From Croceibacterium_A sp044506565 (GTDB lineage: Bacteria > Pseudomonadota > Alphaproteobacteria > Sphingomonadales > Sphingomonadaceae): a stretch of 64,000 nt of DNA. The stretch is from positions 20,441 through 84,440 of the forward strand of contig JBIQKN010000002.1 in NCBI GenBank assembly GCA_044506565.1, given 5' to 3'. The notes beneath the pieces are model-generated. The model was not told the origin of the DNA and ran no database searches. It saw only the letters and a program-made list of their open reading frames with translations. Position numbers and translations under genes: made by a program. The first letter of the stretch is position 1. Each line of letters opens with the position of its first letter. Shown one piece after another: positions 11,401-19,494 of the stretch.

Positions 11401-12083
11401 GGCTGGGCCCGGCGCACATCGAGCGGCTCGCCGCGGCCGACTGTTTCGGCTCGCTGGCGCTGCCCCGCCGCCAGGCGCTGTGGGACGCGCGCACGCTGGT
11501 CGCCGCCCCGGATCTGCCGCTGTTCCGCCACGCTGCGGCGCGCGAGGAAGGGGCCGAGCGTCGCTGCACCGCGCTGCCGGCGATGCCGCTGAGCGAGGAA
11601 GTGGTCGCCGACTACCAGACCCAGCGGCTCAGCCTGAAGGCCCACCCGATGAGCTTCCTGCGCGCCTCGCTCGCCGAGCGCGGTTTCCTGCGTGCGGCCG
11701 ACCTGCCTGCACGCCGCAACCGCTCGACGGTCAGGGTCGCCGGGGTGGTGCTGATCCGCCAGCGTCCGGGCAGTGCCAAGGGCGTGGTCTTCATCACGCT
11801 CGAGGACGAGACCGGCGTCGTCAACGTGGTCGTCTGGCCCGACATGATGGAACGATTCCGCAAGGCGGTGATGGGCGCGAGGCTGATGGAAGTGCAGGGA
11901 CGGGTCGAGGCGGACGAAGGCGTGATCCACGTGATCGCCGCCCGGATCGACGACGCGACGCACCGGCTGCACGATCTCTCCGGCGACCTGTTGCGTCCGG
12001 CGATAGCGCACGGCGACCACGCCGGCAGCCACGGTCACCCGCGCGACGTGCGGGTCATCCCGAAGTCGCGGGATTTCCATTGA
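8478..12083 (+). CDS. dnaE2: Error-prone DNA polymerase DnaE2
   Basis: A 1201-residue C-family polymerase for translesion synthesis and induced mutagenesis. The start at 8478 (MPEAPLTPGKRR) follows the UdgX stop by two bases. A PHP domain begins near residue 27 (FVELGTMSCFSFLRG), the catalytic motif PDIDVDF is at 430-436, and an OB-fold lies near 1085-1160 (RVAGVVLIRQRPG). Compared with the usual 1050-1130 residues it is long. The excess is residues about 862-931, a low-complexity Arg/Ser/Pro-rich stretch encoded by a palindromic repeat inserted in frame between VDVNRSQWDCTLE and ALRLGLRQVEGL. DnaE2 usually works with ImuA and ImuB; neither gene is in the window. The operon with UDG-linked rSAM and UdgX plus the LexA box implies SOS induction. 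Confidence 0.95.
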   Translation: MPEAPLTPGKRRIAVDPETIAPPKRAPFVELGTMSCFSFLRGASDAVDLVTTARELGYDSMGIADVNSMAGVVRIHTEAKKLKLKPVIGCRIETIEGLAFLAYPVDRAAYGRLCRLISAGRMRKLDGSWQDKGACDIDIALLAEHAEGVQLVLLPPRDLEHVFTVPAWAGNVVALDGTAVAGDVTGAFADILPHLAGGLTTLRHIAASYLYTGDDQARIDRLDALARANGLGLLATNEVHYHAPERRPLQDVMTAIRHKTTVAAAGYLLHPNAERHLKSPAEMERLFARWPHAIVASREVADACRFSLDELRYEYPKAAYPDGMTSQSYLELRTWEGAKWRYPNGIRKDIRETLKKELALIGKLGIAPYFLTIKEIVDFARSREPPILCQGRGSAANSAVCFCLGITSVDPAEHQLLFDRFLSEERKEPPDIDVDFEHERREEVIQHIYETYGRERAGLCATVIHYRPRMAIREVGKAMGLSEDVTAALARTVWGGHGREIDEQHVLREAGLDLTDPHLKRVLRLTEQMIGMPRHLSQHVGGFILTDGPLTELVPIGNGAMADRSFIEWDKDDIDDLAIFKVDVLALGMLTCIRKALDLLDAHHGRRLTLATVPQEDPAVYDMLCKGDSIGVFQVESRAQMNMLPRLQPRKFYDLVVEVAIVRPGPIQGDMVHPYLKARKAVREGRPLPPLPGPSPEHGPPDELSSILGRTYGVPIFQEQAMKIALDAARFTPAEANQLRKAMATFRSRGMVHEHEEKMVGRMVDRGYDPEFAQRCFNQIKGFGEYGFPESHAASFAHLVYVSSWLKCHYPAAFACALLNSQPMGFYAPAQIVRDARDHGVVVLPVDVNRSQWDCTLELVDSRGDAETRREGDRRSQRRRAREGAAGIPSRTPSDGSEGEQDESGFAAIPSSLRPCASASAPLRVSASPRETQIALRLGLRQVEGLPEHAAAQLVAARDAGGPFRDVADLRERARLGPAHIERLAAADCFGSLALPRRQALWDARTLVAAPDLPLFRHAAAREEGAERRCTALPAMPLSEEVVADYQTQRLSLKAHPMSFLRASLAERGFLRAADLPARRNRSTVRVAGVVLIRQRPGSAKGVVFITLEDETGVVNVVVWPDMMERFRKAVMGARLMEVQGRVEADEGVIHVIAARIDDATHRLHDLSGDLLRPAIAHGDHAGSHGHPRDVRVIPKSRDFH
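11060..11270. repeat. Nested palindromic repeat inserted in frame within dnaE2
   Basis: The outer arms are 11060-11088 (TTCACGCGGAGACGCGGAGA and on) and 11242-11270, complementary at 27 of 29 positions. A second inverted pair lies inside, roughly 11099-11127 (cgctcgcagaggcgcag) against 11208-11239, with a small bulge. The centre holds a further imperfect stem around 11150-11180. The units resemble the dispersed ACGCAGAGACGCAGAG-type palindromes seen between genes in many bacteria, from memory. It is read through in frame without stop codons, adding about 70 residues to DnaE2. I see no other copy in the window. Confidence 0.85.
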
Positions 12084-12114
12084 CCCGCAGGCGGAGCGAA
12101 TCGAGGGGACACCG

Positions 12115-12747
12115 ATGATCGACCCCGCCAAGCTCGCGGCCTTCGCCTTCGTCACGGGGCTGGTCAGCCTGACCCCAGGGCCGCAGATGGTGTTCGTGAT
12201 GACCCAGGCGGCCTGGCGCGGGCCGCGCGCCGGCGCGGCGGCGCTCGCCGGACTGCAGCTCGGCAACGCGACCTGGTTCGTGATGGCTGGCCTCGGGCTC
12301 GGGGCGCTGGCGCTCGCCTGGCCGGCGGCCTTCACCGTCCTGACCGGCGCCGGAGCGCTCTACCTCGCGTGGCTCGGCTTCAACGCCTGGCGACAGGCCG
12401 GCGCGGACCGGCCCGAGGACGCGCCCGGCACCTCGCGCCATGCCCTGCGCGACAGCCTCGCGGTCTCGCTGAGCAATCCGAAGTCGCTGGTCTACGTTCT
12501 CGCGCTGCTGCCGCCGTTCATCGATGCGCGGCTGCCTGTCGCGCCCCAGCTGGCCCTGCTCGCCGCGATCGCGATCGCGCTCGATCTCGCGGTCGGCGTG
12601 ATCTACGTGCTGGCCGGGGGCGGGCTTTCGGCGGCGATGAACCGGCCCGGCGTGCGGCTGTGGTTCGAACGGGCGATCGGCGCGGTCTTCCTCGTTCTCG
12701 CCGCGGCGATCCTCGCAGACCTCGCTCGCCGCTCGGGCGCGTTGTGA
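12115..12747 (+). CDS. LysE/RhtB family amino acid exporter
   Basis: A 210-residue inner-membrane protein of the LysE/RhtB translocator superfamily, which exports amino acids or related small molecules. The diagnostic N-terminal motif TPGPQMVFVMTQAAWRGPRA is at residues 21-40, followed by GLQLGN. Five to six hydrophobic helices span the length, and LSNPKSLVYVLALLPPFID is the usual central motif. The stop overlaps the GTG start of the extensin-like gene by three bases, so the two are probably co-transcribed. The substrate cannot be told from sequence. Confidence 0.92.
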   Translation: MIDPAKLAAFAFVTGLVSLTPGPQMVFVMTQAAWRGPRAGAAALAGLQLGNATWFVMAGLGLGALALAWPAAFTVLTGAGALYLAWLGFNAWRQAGADRPEDAPGTSRHALRDSLAVSLSNPKSLVYVLALLPPFIDARLPVAPQLALLAAIAIALDLAVGVIYVLAGGGLSAAMNRPGVRLWFERAIGAVFLVLAAAILADLARRSGAL

Positions 12748-13451
12748 AGCGCGCCTTCCCCTTCGACCGGATAGCGCTCCTCCTGTTCGCGCTCGGGGCG
12801 CTCTTCCTCGCCGGACGGGCCTGGCTCGCCGATCATCCGCAGCACGATCCCTGGGCTCCGCTCGACCTGCGCGATCCGCCCGGCTGGGCCACCCAGCGCA
12901 AGCTGGCGGCCCTGCGCGGGGATCCCGCGGAATGCCGCGCGGTGCTCGGGCGCAGCGGCGTCGCCTTCGCGGTCCTCCCAGGGGAAGGCGAGGGGCCTTG
13001 TCTGCGCGACGACCGAACGGTTCTCGCGCGCGCTCCGCTCGTCCCCGACCCGCCGCCGACCACCTGCGCGGTCGGGGCCGGGTTCGAGCTGTGGCTGCAG
13101 CAGGGTGTGCAGCCCGCCGCCCGCGAGCTGCTGGGCGCGAGCGTGACCCGGATCGAGCACCTCGGGGCCTACAGTTGCCGTCGGCTCTACGGCCGTCGGG
13201 AAGGACGCTGGAGCGAGCATGCCACGGGCAATGCGCTCGACATCGCGGCATTCGTTCTCGACGACGGCCGCAGGATCAGCATTGCCCGTGATTGGGACGG
13301 AGAAGGTGCAGAGGCCGCCTTCCTGCGCCGCGCGCGCGACGAGGCCTGTCGGGCTTTCGGCACCGTCCTGTCTCCCGACTACAACGCCGCCCACGCCGAT
13401 CACTTCCATCTCGACCAGGCGCGGCGATCGTTCGGAGTAGTTTGCCGTTAG
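12744..13451 (+). CDS. Extensin-like family protein
   Basis: A 235-residue protein starting at GTG 12744 (VKRAFPFDRIALLLF), with one N-terminal membrane anchor at residues 8-24. The rest is the bacterial extensin-like C-terminal domain, including CAVGAGFELWLQQGVQPAAR, SEHATGNALDIAAF and NAAHADHFHLD near the end. The His/Asp pattern (SEHATGNALD, HADHFH) resembles the zinc ligands of M15-type D,D-carboxypeptidases, so an envelope or peptidoglycan role is plausible, but I know of no proven activity for this family. The start overlaps the exporter stop; 47 bases separate it from the PilZ gene. Confidence 0.88.
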   Translation: MKRAFPFDRIALLLFALGALFLAGRAWLADHPQHDPWAPLDLRDPPGWATQRKLAALRGDPAECRAVLGRSGVAFAVLPGEGEGPCLRDDRTVLARAPLVPDPPPTTCAVGAGFELWLQQGVQPAARELLGASVTRIEHLGAYSCRRLYGRREGRWSEHATGNALDIAAFVLDDGRRISIARDWDGEGAEAAFLRRARDEACRAFGTVLSPDYNAAHADHFHLDQARRSFGVVCR

Positions 13452-13498
13452 GCTTTCCGCGCAAGACAACGTTAAGGGTAAGCACCCAACCTCGCCGC

Positions 13499-13864
13499 AT
13501 GGCCAGGTCCAAACCCGCAGCTCTGTCGAACCCCACCGAGTATATCCGCGACGATTCGCGCCAGCGTGTCAGCCTCGAGGCCCGTTGCCGGGCGGCCGAC
13601 CGCGAGATCCAGGACGTCCTCGTGATGGATCTCGGGCAGAACGGCTGCCGCCTACTCGGCGTGGCTGCCGGGGTTACCAAGAACGATCCGCTGCAGCTCT
13701 GGCTCGGCGACGCCGGTCCGTTCGCGGCACGGCTGTGCTGGGCGAAGCGGGGCTCGCTCGGCGTGGAATTCGAGGAGCCTCTCGAGGAGGCGCTCGTTAG
13801 CCGGTTGGCGGAAGCCGCCGCGGAGCCTAATGTGATTGCCATGCGCCGGCCCAGGTCGGGCTGA
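13499..13864 (+). CDS. PilZ domain protein
   Basis: A 121-residue single-domain protein. The N-terminal RDDSRQRVSLEARCRAADRE fits the RxxxR c-di-GMP binding motif region of PilZ, and VMDLGQNGCRLLG fits the second motif (D/NxSxxG), with NGC where serine is usual. The start at 13499 was chosen because the domain begins soon after and an upstream start would overlap the extensin-like gene. PilZ proteins act as c-di-GMP receptors or as degenerate adaptors. A second PilZ protein of similar size is encoded at 39227-39547, and a GGDEF-EAL protein at 35325-38258. Confidence 0.85.
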   Translation: MARSKPAALSNPTEYIRDDSRQRVSLEARCRAADREIQDVLVMDLGQNGCRLLGVAAGVTKNDPLQLWLGDAGPFAARLCWAKRGSLGVEFEEPLEEALVSRLAEAAAEPNVIAMRRPRSG

Positions 13865-13963
13865 CAAAGCGGTAGCGCGATACGGGTCGGGCTCGGTCGG
13901 CGCTTAATCCAACGGTTAGACTTCGGTCGTACCTAGGCAAAAAACACACACGGGACGGGCGCC

Positions 13964-14329
13964 ATGAAGAAATGCCTGATCGTCGACGACTCGCGCGTGA
14001 TCCGCAAGGTCTCGCGTCACATCGTCGAAGGGTTCGGGTTCGAGGTGGATGAAGCCGAGAATGGGCAGCAGGCGCTGGACAAGTGCCGCGAAACGATGCC
14101 CGCCCTGATCCTCCTCGACTGGAACATGCCCGTGATGAGCGGTATCGAGTTCATCGTGGCGTTGCGCGAGATGGACGGCGGCGACCTGCCCAAGGTCGTT
14201 TTCTGCACCACCGAGCACGATGTCGCCCATGTTCGCGAGGGGATTGCCTCGGGCGCGGACGAGTACGTGATGAAGCCGTTCGACCACGATACGCTCCAGG
14301 TGAAGCTCGGGCGGATCGGTCTTGCGTGA
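13964..14329 (+). CDS. Single-domain CheY-like response regulator
   Basis: A 121-residue receiver domain without an output domain. Phosphorylation site D52 (LILLDWNMP), acidic pocket D8 and D9, threonine T83 in FCTTEHD and lysine K104 in YVMKPFD are all present, so it should be phosphorylated. Such stand-alone receivers act in phosphorelays or on protein partners. No kinase is adjacent; the HWE-type kinase at 29019 is the only orphan kinase in the window. A 99-base gap upstream probably carries its promoter. Confidence 0.92.
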   Translation: MKKCLIVDDSRVIRKVSRHIVEGFGFEVDEAENGQQALDKCRETMPALILLDWNMPVMSGIEFIVALREMDGGDLPKVVFCTTEHDVAHVREGIASGADEYVMKPFDHDTLQVKLGRIGLA

Positions 14330-14376
14330 TCCTTGCAGTGCGGCACTATCGGCGAACGTAGCGAGGTGATTTCAAG

Positions 14377-14655
14377 TTGATCGAGATCGAAGTTCAGAAC
14401 GAGACGCACCAGAGCCAGGTCCAGCTCAAGTTCCTGGCCGTGCCCAGGATCGGCGAGGGCATCCGGTTGCAGGAGCCCGACGGCTCATGGGCGTCGTACG
14501 ACGTGCTCGACCTGTGGTACCAGCGCGCGCAGTACGGTGACGTCTGGGTGCCGTACATCCACGTGCGCATGACGCCGCCGAGCGAGGACTTCGGGGCGGT
14601 CCTGCGTCCCGATTTCTCGCAGCGCGACGAGGTCGACGTGCAGGGAGACTACTAG
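14377..14655 (+). CDS. Conserved hypothetical protein, 92 residues
   Basis: Starts at TTG 14377 (MIEIEVQNETHQSQVQLKFL) with GAGGTGA 7-14 bases upstream, which supports this start. It is acidic, has no membrane segment and no signal peptide, and appears beta-rich (RIGEGIRLQE, DVLDLWYQ, VWVPYIHVRM). I do not recognise the family. It lies 47 bases after the response regulator in the same direction and its stop overlaps the stop of the convergent phoB gene by three bases. A partner role with the response regulator is possible but unsupported. Confidence 0.7.
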   Translation: MIEIEVQNETHQSQVQLKFLAVPRIGEGIRLQEPDGSWASYDVLDLWYQRAQYGDVWVPYIHVRMTPPSEDFGAVLRPDFSQRDEVDVQGDY

Positions 14656-15341
14656 ACCGGTTCGAGCGCGTAGCCGGCCGAGCGCACGGTACGGATCGGA
14701 TCGCGCCCGTCGTCGAGCGCGATCGCCTTGCGCAGCCGGCGAATGTGCACGTCGACCGTGCGCTCCTCGATCTCGCTGTCCGTCCCCCACACCGCATCGA
14801 GCAACTGGCTGCGCGAGAACACGCGGCGCGGATGCTCCATGAAGAACTTGAGCAGGCGATACTCGGTCGGGCCGATCCTCAGCGGTCGACCGCGGCGCTC
14901 GACCCGGTGGGCTACCGGATCGAGCCTCAGATCGCCCGCCTCGAGCGTCTCGCCCGCGAGAGCCGGGCGCACCCGGCGCAGGACCGCCGAAACGCGCGCA
15001 AGCAGCTCGCGCGGCGAGAACGGCTTGGTCAGGTAATCGTCCGCCCCGGTCTCGAGTCCGCGCACGCGGTCGTCCTCGGCTTCGCGCGCCGTCAGCATGA
15101 TGATCGGCACGTGGGCGGTCGCCCTGTCACGGCGCAGCCGCCGGCAAACCTCGATCCCGCTCGTGCCGTCGATCATCCAGTCGAGGATCACCAGGTCGGG
15201 GACTTCCTCGGCAGCGCATATCAGCGCTTCGTCGCCGTCCGCCGTCACCCGGACATCGTACCCTTCGTTGGCGAAGCGGTATTCGAGCAGTTCGGCCAGC
15301 GCCTGGTCGTCTTCGACCAGCAGGAGTTTCGGCGACGTCAC
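14652..15341 (-). CDS. phoB: Phosphate regulon response regulator PhoB
   Basis: A 229-residue OmpR-type transcription factor. The receiver domain (1-120) has D54 (VILDWMIDG), T84 and K106 (YLTKPFS). The winged-helix DNA-binding domain (about 128-229) includes GPTEYRLLKFFMEHP and the recognition helix EERTVDVHIRRLRKAI. It is activated by PhoR under phosphate starvation and binds Pho boxes. It is the last gene of the phoR-porin-pstSCAB-phoU-phoB cluster, 59 bases after phoU. Family, length and context agree. Confidence 0.96.
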   Translation of the reverse strand: MTSPKLLLVEDDQALAELLEYRFANEGYDVRVTADGDEALICAAEEVPDLVILDWMIDGTSGIEVCRRLRRDRATAHVPIIMLTAREAEDDRVRGLETGADDYLTKPFSPRELLARVSAVLRRVRPALAGETLEAGDLRLDPVAHRVERRGRPLRIGPTEYRLLKFFMEHPRRVFSRSQLLDAVWGTDSEIEERTVDVHIRRLRKAIALDDGRDPIRTVRSAGYALEPV

Positions 15342-15400
15342 GATTCGCGTTCTCCGGTCACGACGGCACCGTCATATGTCCGTTTTGCGGCAGTTTTGTT

Positions 15401-16069
15401 TCAACTCTCGCGGTCGGGCGGATAAGTGCCGACGGCGGCGTAGTGGACCATCTCGGCGATGTTGGTCGCATGGTCCCCGATCCGCTCGAGGTTGCGCGCG
15501 ACGAACAGCAGCTCGGCCGCGCTGCTGATCGTCGCCGGGTTCTCGACCATGAAGCTGACGAGATTGCGGAACACGCTGTCGTAGAACGCGTCGACCTTGG
15601 CGTCGCGCTCGATCACCTCGCGCGCCAGCACCGGATCGCGCGCGGCATAGGCGGTCAGCACATCGTGGACCATCTCCGCCGCGAGGTCGGCCATTGCCGG
15701 GATCAGCGTCAGCGGCTCGAACCGGCCGCGGTCCTTGATGCGGTTGACGCGCTTGGCGATGTTCTTCGCGTAGTCGCCGATCCGTTCGATCACCCCGCCG
15801 ATCTTGAGCGCGGCGACGATCTCGCGCAGGTCGTCGGCCATTGGCGCGCGCAGGGCGAGCGTGCGCACCGCCATCGCGTCGACCTCGCTCTCGAGCGCGT
15901 CGAGCTTCTTGTCGCGGGCGACGACTTCCTGGCCGAGCGCCTCGTCGCCCCTGACCAGCGCGCGCATACCTTCCTCGATCGCCAGCTCGGCGAGCCCGCC
16001 CATCTCGGCGATCAGGCCGCGCAGCCGGGTGATGTCCTCGTCGAATGCCTTGACCGTGTGCTCTGCCAT
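15401..16069 (-). CDS. phoU: Phosphate signaling complex protein PhoU
   Basis: A 222-residue, all-helical cytoplasmic protein. Two PhoU three-helix repeats are visible, each with the E/DxxxD metal-binding signature (VIERIGDYAKNIAKR near 90-105 and ARNLERIGDHATNIAEM near 192-208). The start at 16069 (MAEHTVKAFDEDI) is the usual PhoU N-terminus; longer in-frame starts would overlap pstB. PhoU couples the state of the Pst transporter to PhoR and represses the Pho response when phosphate is sufficient. It lies 11 bases after pstB. Confidence 0.96.
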   Translation of the reverse strand: MAEHTVKAFDEDITRLRGLIAEMGGLAELAIEEGMRALVRGDEALGQEVVARDKKLDALESEVDAMAVRTLALRAPMADDLREIVAALKIGGVIERIGDYAKNIAKRVNRIKDRGRFEPLTLIPAMADLAAEMVHDVLTAYAARDPVLAREVIERDAKVDAFYDSVFRNLVSFMVENPATISSAAELLFVARNLERIGDHATNIAEMVHYAAVGTYPPDRES

Positions 16070-16080
16070 CGCCCGTGATC

Positions 16081-16860
16081 CTATCCGTAGCGGCCGGTGA
16101 TGTAATCCTTGGTCCGCACTTCGCGGGGATTGGTGAAGATTTCCGAGGTCTCGCCGTATTCGACCATCCGCCCGAGGTGGAAGAAGGCAGTGCGCTGCGA
16201 CACGCGCGCGGCCTGCTGCATCGAGTGGGTGACGATGACGATCGCGTAACGGCCGCGCAGTTCGTCGATCAGCTCCTCGATCCTCGCGGTGGCGATCGGG
16301 TCGAGCGCCGAGCACGGCTCGTCCATCAGGATCACCTCGGGCTGTACGGCGATCGCACGGGCGATGCACAGCCGCTGCTGCTGCCCGCCGGAGAGCGCAG
16401 TGCCGGAATCGTCCAGGCGGTCCTTGACCTCGTCCCACAGGCCGGCCCGCCGCAGCGCCTTTTCGACGATCGCCTCGAGCTCGCTGCGGTTGCCGGCGAG
16501 GCCGTGGATGCGCGGGCCGTAGGCCACGTTCTCGAAGATCGACTTGGGGAACGGGTTGGGCTTCTGGAACACCATGCCGACCCGGGCGCGCAGCTGCACC
16601 ACGTCCATGTTCGAGCGGTAGATGTCCTCCCCGTCGAGTTCGATCGTGCCTTCGACGCGGGCGCTGGCGATCGTGTCGTTCATGCGGTTCAGCGCGCGCA
16701 GGAAGGTCGACTTGCCACAGCCGGACGGGCCGATGAAGGCGGTCACGTATTCGCGCGGGATGTTGATCGTGACCGAGTCCACGGCCTTCTTGTCGCCGTA
16801 GAACACGGAGACGTCGCGGGCGCGCATCTTCGGCTCGGGGGTGGTCGGTTCGGTCACCAT
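16081..16860 (-). CDS. pstB: Phosphate ABC transporter ATP-binding protein PstB
   Basis: A 259-residue ABC ATPase. Walker A GPSGCGKST is at residues 44-52, signature LSGGQQQR, Walker B VILMDEPCSALD, and the switch histidine in VIVTHSM. The start at 16860 (MVTEPTTPEPKMRAR) overlaps the end of pstA by seven bases, so translation is coupled. It powers high-affinity phosphate uptake by PstCA with PstS. Confidence 0.97.
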   Translation of the reverse strand: MVTEPTTPEPKMRARDVSVFYGDKKAVDSVTINIPREYVTAFIGPSGCGKSTFLRALNRMNDTIASARVEGTIELDGEDIYRSNMDVVQLRARVGMVFQKPNPFPKSIFENVAYGPRIHGLAGNRSELEAIVEKALRRAGLWDEVKDRLDDSGTALSGGQQQRLCIARAIAVQPEVILMDEPCSALDPIATARIEELIDELRGRYAIVIVTHSMQQAARVSQRTAFFHLGRMVEYGETSEIFTNPREVRTKDYITGRYG

Positions 16861-18101
16861 GTCTTCTCGAAACGGTTGCGGAGGTAGATGGCGAGCGCGT
16901 TCATCGCCAGCAGGAACCCCAGGAGAACGATGATCGCCGCGCTCGTCCGTTCGACGAACCCGCGGTCGATCTCGTCGGACCACAGGAATATCTGCACCGG
17001 CAGTACGGTCGCCGGGTCGGTCAGCCCGTCCGGCGGCGTGGCGACGAAGGCGCGCATGCCGATCATCAGCAGCGGCGCGGTCTCGCCGAGTGCGCGGGCC
17101 ATGCCGATGATCGTGCCCGTGAGGATGCCGGGCAGCGCCAGCGGCAGCACATGGTGGAACACGACCTGGATCGGCGAGGCGCCGAGCGCCATCGCCCCGT
17201 CGCGGATCGACGGGGGCACGGCCTTGATCGCGTTGCGCCCGGCGATGACGATCACCGGCATGGTCATCAACGCGAGGGTCATGCCCCCGATCAGCGGCGC
17301 CGAGCGCATGTTCGGGAAAAGTGTCAGGAATACCGCGAGGCCCAGCAGGCCGAAGATGATCGAGGGCACCGCGGCGAGATTGTTGATCGAAACCTCGATC
17401 AGGTCGGTCCAGCGGTTCCGCGGCGCGTATTCCTCGAGGTAGAGCGCGGCGAGCACGCCGATCGGGAAGGCGAGGGCGAGCGTCACCAGCATCGTCAGCA
17501 TCGAGCCCTTGAGCGCGCCCCAGATGCCGACCAGCTGCGGATCGGTTGCGTCCGACCGGGTGAGGAACCCGGGGTCGAATTCCCTGGAAAGAACACCCTG
17601 TTCGGCGAGCCGGCGCGCGAGCGGCTGGAGCGCCGGCTGGCCGTCGCCGGAGAAGGCCGAGGCGAGGTTCTTGCCGACGGGAAGTGCGAACTCCGCACGC
17701 CCCTGCAACAGCGCGGGGTCGTCGGCGACGGCCGCCGCGACCGTTCGCCAGGCGTCCCCTGAAAGCTGGGCAGCCGCTTCGTCCCCGAAGGCCTCTGCCG
17801 CGCTGAAACGGACGAGATCGGGCAGACCCTGCCGTTCGAGCGCGCGTGCGGCCTCGGCCTCGCCGACCCCCGGAGGCAGCGAAAGACCGACAGTGGTGAA
17901 GTCGACCGGAACCTTCAGGGTCGTCCGCTGGAAGCCGCCGATTCCGTTGACCGTCATCGTCACCAGCAGGAACGCCAGCACGGCGACCGAGAACAGCACC
18001 GCCGCAAGGCCGAGCAGCCGAAAGCGGCGCTCGGCCGCGTAGCGCTTCCTGAGACGCGCCTCGAAAGCCGCGGTGCGGGTCGGGGCGAGGACGTCACTCA
18101 T
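16854..18101 (-). CDS. pstA: Phosphate ABC transporter permease PstA
   Basis: A 415-residue inner-membrane permease. The first 190 residues hold an N-terminal helix and a periplasmic DUF3333-type domain seen in alphaproteobacterial PstA; the C-terminal half carries the usual helices and the coupling loop (ALGASPIQVVFHHVLP). This extra domain explains the length compared with about 296 residues in E. coli. The start at 18101 (MSDVLAPTRT) overlaps the end of pstC by eight bases. Confidence 0.96.
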   Translation of the reverse strand: MSDVLAPTRTAAFEARLRKRYAAERRFRLLGLAAVLFSVAVLAFLLVTMTVNGIGGFQRTTLKVPVDFTTVGLSLPPGVGEAEAARALERQGLPDLVRFSAAEAFGDEAAAQLSGDAWRTVAAAVADDPALLQGRAEFALPVGKNLASAFSGDGQPALQPLARRLAEQGVLSREFDPGFLTRSDATDPQLVGIWGALKGSMLTMLVTLALAFPIGVLAALYLEEYAPRNRWTDLIEVSINNLAAVPSIIFGLLGLAVFLTLFPNMRSAPLIGGMTLALMTMPVIVIAGRNAIKAVPPSIRDGAMALGASPIQVVFHHVLPLALPGILTGTIIGMARALGETAPLLMIGMRAFVATPPDGLTDPATVLPVQIFLWSDEIDRGFVERTSAAIIVLLGFLLAMNALAIYLRNRFEKTW

Positions 18102-19479
18102 AGGCTTCGCGGAACCGCCTGACGACGCGCAGCGCGACGACGTTGAGCGCCAGCGTGACGAGGAACAGCACGAAGCCGAGCGCGAAAGCACTCAGCGTCG
18201 CCGGGTGGTCGAAGCTGCCTTCGCCGGTCAGCATGCCGACGATCTGGAAGGTCACCGTGGTCATCGCCTCGAGCGGGTTGGCGGTCAGGTTGGCTGCGGC
18301 ACCCGCGGCCATGACCACGATCATCGTCTCGCCGATCGCCCGGCTGATCGCCAGCATCACGCCGGCGACGATTCCTGGAAGTGCCGCGGGGACGAGCACG
18401 CGGCGGATCGTCTCGCTGGTCGTTGCGCCGAGCGCGAGGCTGCCGTCGCGCATCGCCTGCGGCACGGCGGCGATCGAATCGTCGGCCATCGAAGAGACGA
18501 AGGGGATGATCATCACCCCCATGACCAGCCCGGCCGCGAGCGCGCTCTCGCTCGAGGCATTGGCGATGCCCACGGCCTGCGCGAGGTCGCGCACGAGCGG
18601 CGCCACGGTCAGCGCGGCAAAGTAGCCGTAGACCACGGTGGGCACCCCGGCGAGGATCTCGAGCGCGGGCTTGAGCACCTTGCGCGCGCGCCGGTCGGCG
18701 TACTGCGTCAGGAATATCGCGCTCATCAGCCCGAGCGGGATGGCGACGACCATGGCGATGACCGCGCCGATGTAGATCGTGCCCCAGAACAGCGGCAGCG
18801 CGCCGTAGCGCGACGGGTCCGGGGTCTCGGCGCTGCTCATCGGGTCGGGGCCCCAGTGGGTCCCGAACAGGAAATCGACCGGGCTGACCATCCCGAAAAA
18901 GCGGACGGTTTCGAAGACAAGGCTCACGAAGATCCCGAGCGTGGTCAGGATCGCCACCAGTGAGGCGAGGAGCAGGAGCGCCATCACGCCGCGCTCGACC
19001 TTGTGGCGGGCGGCGAAGTCCGGCCTGAGGCGCAGGAATCCCCAGGTTCCGCCGGCAAAGGCGATCGCCAATGTCGCGGCGAGACCGATCAGGTCGTAGC
19101 GCGCGATCGCCTCGCGGAAAGGCTCGACCAGGCCCTGCGCGGCCGGATTGAACACCCCCGACGTGGCGCCGACGGCGACGCTGCGCGCCTCGCCGAGGAT
19201 CGTGTCGCGCTGGAAGCCGAACGGCGGCAGGCCGGCGGCCTCGGGGGACGCCAGCACCGACTGCATCACGAGCTGCGGCGACACGGCGCTCCACAACAGC
19301 CCGAACAGCAGCACCGGCACGGCGATCCACAGCGCGACGTACCAGGCGTGGTAGTTCGGCAGCGCTGCCAGCCGCCCTTCGGGCGCGGCGCGGCGAAAGC
19401 TCCACGCGCGCGCCCGTGCCCCGAGCCAGCCGACGAGGCCAAGGCCCAGAGCCAGCAGCAACAGGAACGCGGGCGACAT
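18094..19479 (-). CDS. pstC: Phosphate ABC transporter permease PstC
   Basis: A 461-residue inner-membrane permease. It is longer than the E. coli protein because of an N-terminal extension with two helices (residues 2-19 and about 46-66) and a periplasmic segment before the transporter core. The core has helices from about residue 125 onward and a coupling loop around SLALGATTSETIRRVLVPAA. It forms the phosphate channel with PstA. Fifteen bases separate it from pstS. Confidence 0.95.
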   Translation of the reverse strand: MSPAFLLLLALGLGLVGWLGARARAWSFRRAAPEGRLAALPNYHAWYVALWIAVPVLLFGLLWSAVSPQLVMQSVLASPEAAGLPPFGFQRDTILGEARSVAVGATSGVFNPAAQGLVEPFREAIARYDLIGLAATLAIAFAGGTWGFLRLRPDFAARHKVERGVMALLLLASLVAILTTLGIFVSLVFETVRFFGMVSPVDFLFGTHWGPDPMSSAETPDPSRYGALPLFWGTIYIGAVIAMVVAIPLGLMSAIFLTQYADRRARKVLKPALEILAGVPTVVYGYFAALTVAPLVRDLAQAVGIANASSESALAAGLVMGVMIIPFVSSMADDSIAAVPQAMRDGSLALGATTSETIRRVLVPAALPGIVAGVMLAISRAIGETMIVVMAAGAAANLTANPLEAMTTVTFQIVGMLTGEGSFDHPATLSAFALGFVLFLVTLALNVVALRVVRRFREAYE

Positions 19480-19494
19480 CGGCCGGGCGGGGTT

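Noticed and set aside
13904..13919. A possible CtrA box (TTAA then TTAG) upstream of the response regulator
   Set aside because: The spacing is eight bases instead of seven and the second half is imperfect.
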